From positions 1 to 64,000 of the forward strand of contig DATLXK010000058.1 of the NCBI GenBank assembly GCA_035575925.1: 64,000 nt of DNA. The letters are read 5' to 3'. The position numbers and the translations under genes are program-made. The DNA comes from DASWTL01 sp035575925 (GTDB lineage: Bacteria > Bacteroidota > Bacteroidia > Sphingobacteriales > Sphingobacteriaceae). Shown here piece after piece: positions 61,652 to 64,000 of this stretch. The notes under the pieces were generated by a model, which was not told the DNA's origin, searched no databases, and saw nothing but the letters and a program-made list of their open reading frames with translations. Within the stretch, counting starts at the first letter, position 1. Each line of letters begins with the position of its first letter.

Positions 61652-62851
61652 ATGACAGCACCCACAAAACCCGGTTCAATTTATACCCTTCCTTTTGGGT
61701 TGTTGTGTTTAAGTTCATTTTTGTTTTCTGCCAGTTTCAACATGCTTCTTCCGGAGCTGCCGGCTTATTTGAGCAGCCTTGGCGGTGCGGAGTATAAAGG
61801 ATTAATCATTGCTTTATTTACACTAACTGCGGGTTTATCAAGGCCTTTCAGCGGCAAGCTGACGGATAACATCGGACGGATTCCCGTTATGGCAATAGGT
61901 TCAATAGTGTGTTTTGTATGCGGATTTTTATATCCGGTTTTAGGCAGTGTTGCAGGCTTCCTCTTTATCAGGTTAATCCATGGTTTTTCAACAGGATTTA
62001 AGCCTACAGCAACTGCTGCATACGTAGCCGATATTGTTCCTTCTACCAAATGGGGCGAGGCAATGGGAATACACGGACTGTGTTTCAGCACCGGTTTGGG
62101 AATTGGCCCCGCCATTGGAAGTGCAATAACGATGTATTCTTCCATTGACATGCTTTTTTATTGTTCATCATTATTTGCCCTTCTTTCAATTGTTATAGTC
62201 ATGAACATGAAAGAAACCCTGCCTTTAAAAAAACGGTTTGAATTCTCACATTTAAAGATTGGGCGTAATGAAATAATTGAAAAGCAGGTTTTACCTTCCG
62301 CTATAATCACTTTTCTAACTTATTTTAGTTATGGTGCTTTAATAACTCTTATTCCGGATTGGAGCCAACATTTAGGGATTTTAAATAAAGGAATATTTTT
62401 TTTGACATTTACCTTTTCGTCCTTACTGATTAGGTTTGCGGCCGGGAAAATATCTGATCAGTATGGCCGGATATTGATGTTGAAAGTTTCAACGGCATTG
62501 ATTGCTTTTTCAATGATCTTAATTGGACATGCTTCGGGAATGCTCTCGTTAATCATTGCATCAATAGCTTATGGAATTGCAACAGGCATTCAGTCTCCTG
62601 CATTAAATGCCTGGACAATTGATCTAAGTCATCCGGACAGGCGGGGTAAAGCCGTTGCCACTATGTATATTGCGTTGGAGGCGGGAATTGGTATTGGTGC
62701 ACTGGTAGCGGGCTGGTTATTTATGGACAATGTGAAGATGATACCCACTATCTTTTATATTTCTTCCCTGATGTCATTAACAGGACTGATATATTTGATC
62801 TTTGTGTATAAAAAGCGGGATGCCGATGCATCAGGTTTACGAAGTTTTTAA
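61652..62851 (+). CDS. MFS transporter
   Basis: 399 aa, 12 helices. DHA1-like motifs: RPFSGKLTDNIGRIPVMA (motif A), RLIHGFSTGFKPTATAAYVAD, and GLGIGPAIGSAI (motif C-like) suggest an exporter. A second motif-A-like RFAAGKISDQYGRILML lies between TM8 and TM9. It starts 31 nt after the NdpA-like gene. Substrate unknown. Confidence 0.85.
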   Translation: MTAPTKPGSIYTLPFGLLCLSSFLFSASFNMLLPELPAYLSSLGGAEYKGLIIALFTLTAGLSRPFSGKLTDNIGRIPVMAIGSIVCFVCGFLYPVLGSVAGFLFIRLIHGFSTGFKPTATAAYVADIVPSTKWGEAMGIHGLCFSTGLGIGPAIGSAITMYSSIDMLFYCSSLFALLSIVIVMNMKETLPLKKRFEFSHLKIGRNEIIEKQVLPSAIITFLTYFSYGALITLIPDWSQHLGILNKGIFFLTFTFSSLLIRFAAGKISDQYGRILMLKVSTALIAFSMILIGHASGMLSLIIASIAYGIATGIQSPALNAWTIDLSHPDRRGKAVATMYIALEAGIGIGALVAGWLFMDNVKMIPTIFYISSLMSLTGLIYLIFVYKKRDADASGLRSF

Positions 62852-62904
62852 ACTTTCCACACAATGAATAGCCTCAGGAGATTCCCAATTAAGCTAAATA
62901 TCAC

Positions 62905-62933
62905 ACTTACGAAGTTTTAAAAACTTTGTAAGT
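62905..62933. terminator. Hairpin between convergent genes (probable bidirectional terminator)
   Basis: ACTTACGAAGTTTT pairs with AAAACTTTGTAAGT apart from one G-T position, forming an A/T-flanked stem in the gap between the convergent MFS and beta-CASP genes. A related, shorter inverted repeat (AAGTTTTTAAACTT) overlaps the MFS stop codon just before it. Confidence 0.55.
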
Positions 62934-62944
62934 TTACAGGCGCT

Positions 62945-64000
62945 CTAACTCAATTCAAATACCCGTCCTTTTTCAGGAATTATGACCGTATAACCCTCAG
63001 CATCCAAAGCTTCGGATAACGCAACCATACTTTCAGGCTCCCCATGTACCAGAAATACATTTTTAAGTTTCCCGGATTCCTGTTGTTTTACAAAATTCAC
63101 CAGCCCGTCATGCCCGGCATGGCCGCTAAGCAGGTCTGTTTGTTTTATAGTAGCATAAACCGAAAGATCTCTGTCGCGGATATGCACAACCGGGTCGCCA
63201 CGCAATAACCTGTGGCCCAGTGTTCCTTTAGCGCAGTAACCAATGAAAAGAATGGTGCAGTAATAGTTTTGGATGTTGTAATACAAATGATCCTGTATTC
63301 TGCCGCCTTCAAGCATACCGGCAGATGATATAATAATGCATGGCTCCAGGTAATTCAATATATCCTTACTTTCTTCCATATTTTGAGTGTAGAACAGATT
63401 TTCAAACTCAAATTCATCGCCTTCACGGCGATAAAAATTCCTGGCTTCCTCATTAACCAGATTATGATGCTTGCGGAATACCTCTGTAGCATATCCTGCA
63501 AGCGGGCTGTCTACAAAAACTTTTACACGCGGCAATAAGCCCTTACTGAAGATCTTATTAAGTGAGTAAACTAAAGCCTGGGTGCGCCCGATACTGAACG
63601 CGGGAATAATTAGCCTGCCAGGTGTTTTTATACACGCTTCTTCTACTGTTTCTGTTAATACCTGTTCTATCGTTTTGCCAGTGCTGTGCTGCCGGCCTCC
63701 ATAGGTAGATTCGCAAACCAGATAGTCAACCTGGGGCAAGGGTTCAGGATCAACAATAACAGAGTAATTTTCTCTGCCTATATCTCCGCTGAAAGCGATC
63801 TTCTTTTCAATGCCATGCTCCGTCACTGTTAAAATTACATGTGCTGCACCTAATAAATGTCCTGCCGGAATGAATGTTAATGAGGTATTGCCGTTAATAT
63901 GGAAGGGCTTATTAAAAGCTATGGTAACAAACCGGTCAACGGTTTCCATAACATGCTTCTGTAAATACAAAGGTTTGGGGCCTGATGACCCCCGTTTACC
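62945..64000 (-). CDS. Beta-CASP metallo-beta-lactamase-fold nuclease (partial, N-terminus outside window)
   Basis: The frame is open to the window edge (352 codons visible), so the MBL HxHxDH part lies beyond 64000. Visible: PLYLQKHV lead-in, FIPAGHLLGAAHV, AFSGDIGRENY, LVCESTYGGRQH, the beta-CASP insert with PAFSIGRTQALVY and VFVDSPLAGYATEVF, IISSAGMLEGGRIQDHL, LLRGDPVVHIR, SGHAGHDGLVNFV and VHGEPESM. These identify the CPSF-73-like RNA-specificity group. Likely an RNA endo/exonuclease in mRNA or rRNA turnover. Confidence 0.9.
   Translation of the reverse strand, partial: GKRGSSGPKPLYLQKHVMETVDRFVTIAFNKPFHINGNTSLTFIPAGHLLGAAHVILTVTEHGIEKKIAFSGDIGRENYSVIVDPEPLPQVDYLVCESTYGGRQHSTGKTIEQVLTETVEEACIKTPGRLIIPAFSIGRTQALVYSLNKIFSKGLLPRVKVFVDSPLAGYATEVFRKHHNLVNEEARNFYRREGDEFEFENLFYTQNMEESKDILNYLEPCIIISSAGMLEGGRIQDHLYYNIQNYYCTILFIGYCAKGTLGHRLLRGDPVVHIRDRDLSVYATIKQTDLLSGHAGHDGLVNFVKQQESGKLKNVFLVHGEPESMVALSEALDAEGYTVIIPEKGRVFELS

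Overview
The window looks like chromosome of an aerobic Bacteroidota, most likely a Sphingobacteriaceae (Pedobacter/Mucilaginibacter-like) bacterium. This is an inference from low GC, scarce Shine-Dalgarno sites, many Tat-type and lipoprotein signals, sulfatase/GH88/GH105 glycan genes, an NdpA-type nucleoid protein, a KaiB relative and a SemiSWEET gene. No tRNA, rRNA, CRISPR array or prophage was seen. The only mobile-type gene is a REP-associated tyrosine transposase with its REP hairpins.

Layout. 0-12 kb: a C-terminal gene fragment at the left edge, a PAS histidine kinase with ten identical-length 21-residue repeats, and a giant cyclic beta-1,2-glucan synthase closed by a strong terminator. 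12-23.3 kb: a tightly packed forward operon of secreted or Tat-exported proteins (nucleoside-hydrolase-like, M20 peptidase, PhoD phosphatase, DUF1080, two Gfo/Idh/MocA oxidoreductases, sulfatase, TIM-barrel isomerase, FGE-like protein). 23.3-24.5 kb: a divergent LacI regulator with a perfect 16-bp palindromic operator. 24.5-40.8 kb: a second forward run with GH88, isomerase, two more Gfo/Idh enzymes, an SDR, an MFS porter, two sulfatases and a sulfatase remnant, an SGNH esterase, ApbE, a dicarboxylate symporter, a GH20-like TIM barrel and GH105. 40.9-47.4 kb: housekeeping and miscellaneous genes (M28 peptidase, zinc-dependent phospholipase C-like protein, N-terminally truncated KaiB, MFS exporter, sigma-54 response regulator, RNase P RNA, SemiSWEET). 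47.5-56.7 kb: a complete glucuronate route (UxaC, SDR-type mannonate oxidoreductase, UxuA, KdgK, Eda, ExuT-type transporter), interrupted by a RAYT/REP unit and a twice-frameshifted lipoprotein pseudogene. 56.7-64 kb: a small membrane protein, a PRC-barrel stress protein, AsmA, NdpA, an MFS porter and the C-terminal part of a beta-CASP nuclease.

How it fits together. The 12-41 kb island has no SusC/SusD pair and no polysaccharide lyase, yet combines three Cys-type sulfatases, uronyl hydrolases (GH88, GH105), an esterase, four Gfo/Idh/MocA dehydrogenases (three with Tat-like signals), DUF1080 and two metal-dependent sugar isomerases. DUF1080 proteins with Gfo/Idh enzymes and TIM-barrel isomerases are known to cleave glycosides through 3-keto-sugar intermediates. 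I therefore infer an envelope oxidise-then-eliminate pathway acting on sulfated, uronate-containing oligosaccharides. The uronate genes at 47-57 kb would drain glucuronate through fructuronate, mannonate and KDG to pyruvate and glyceraldehyde-3-phosphate. A near-identical LacI-type palindrome lies in front of both uronate transcription units, which suggests one regulon.
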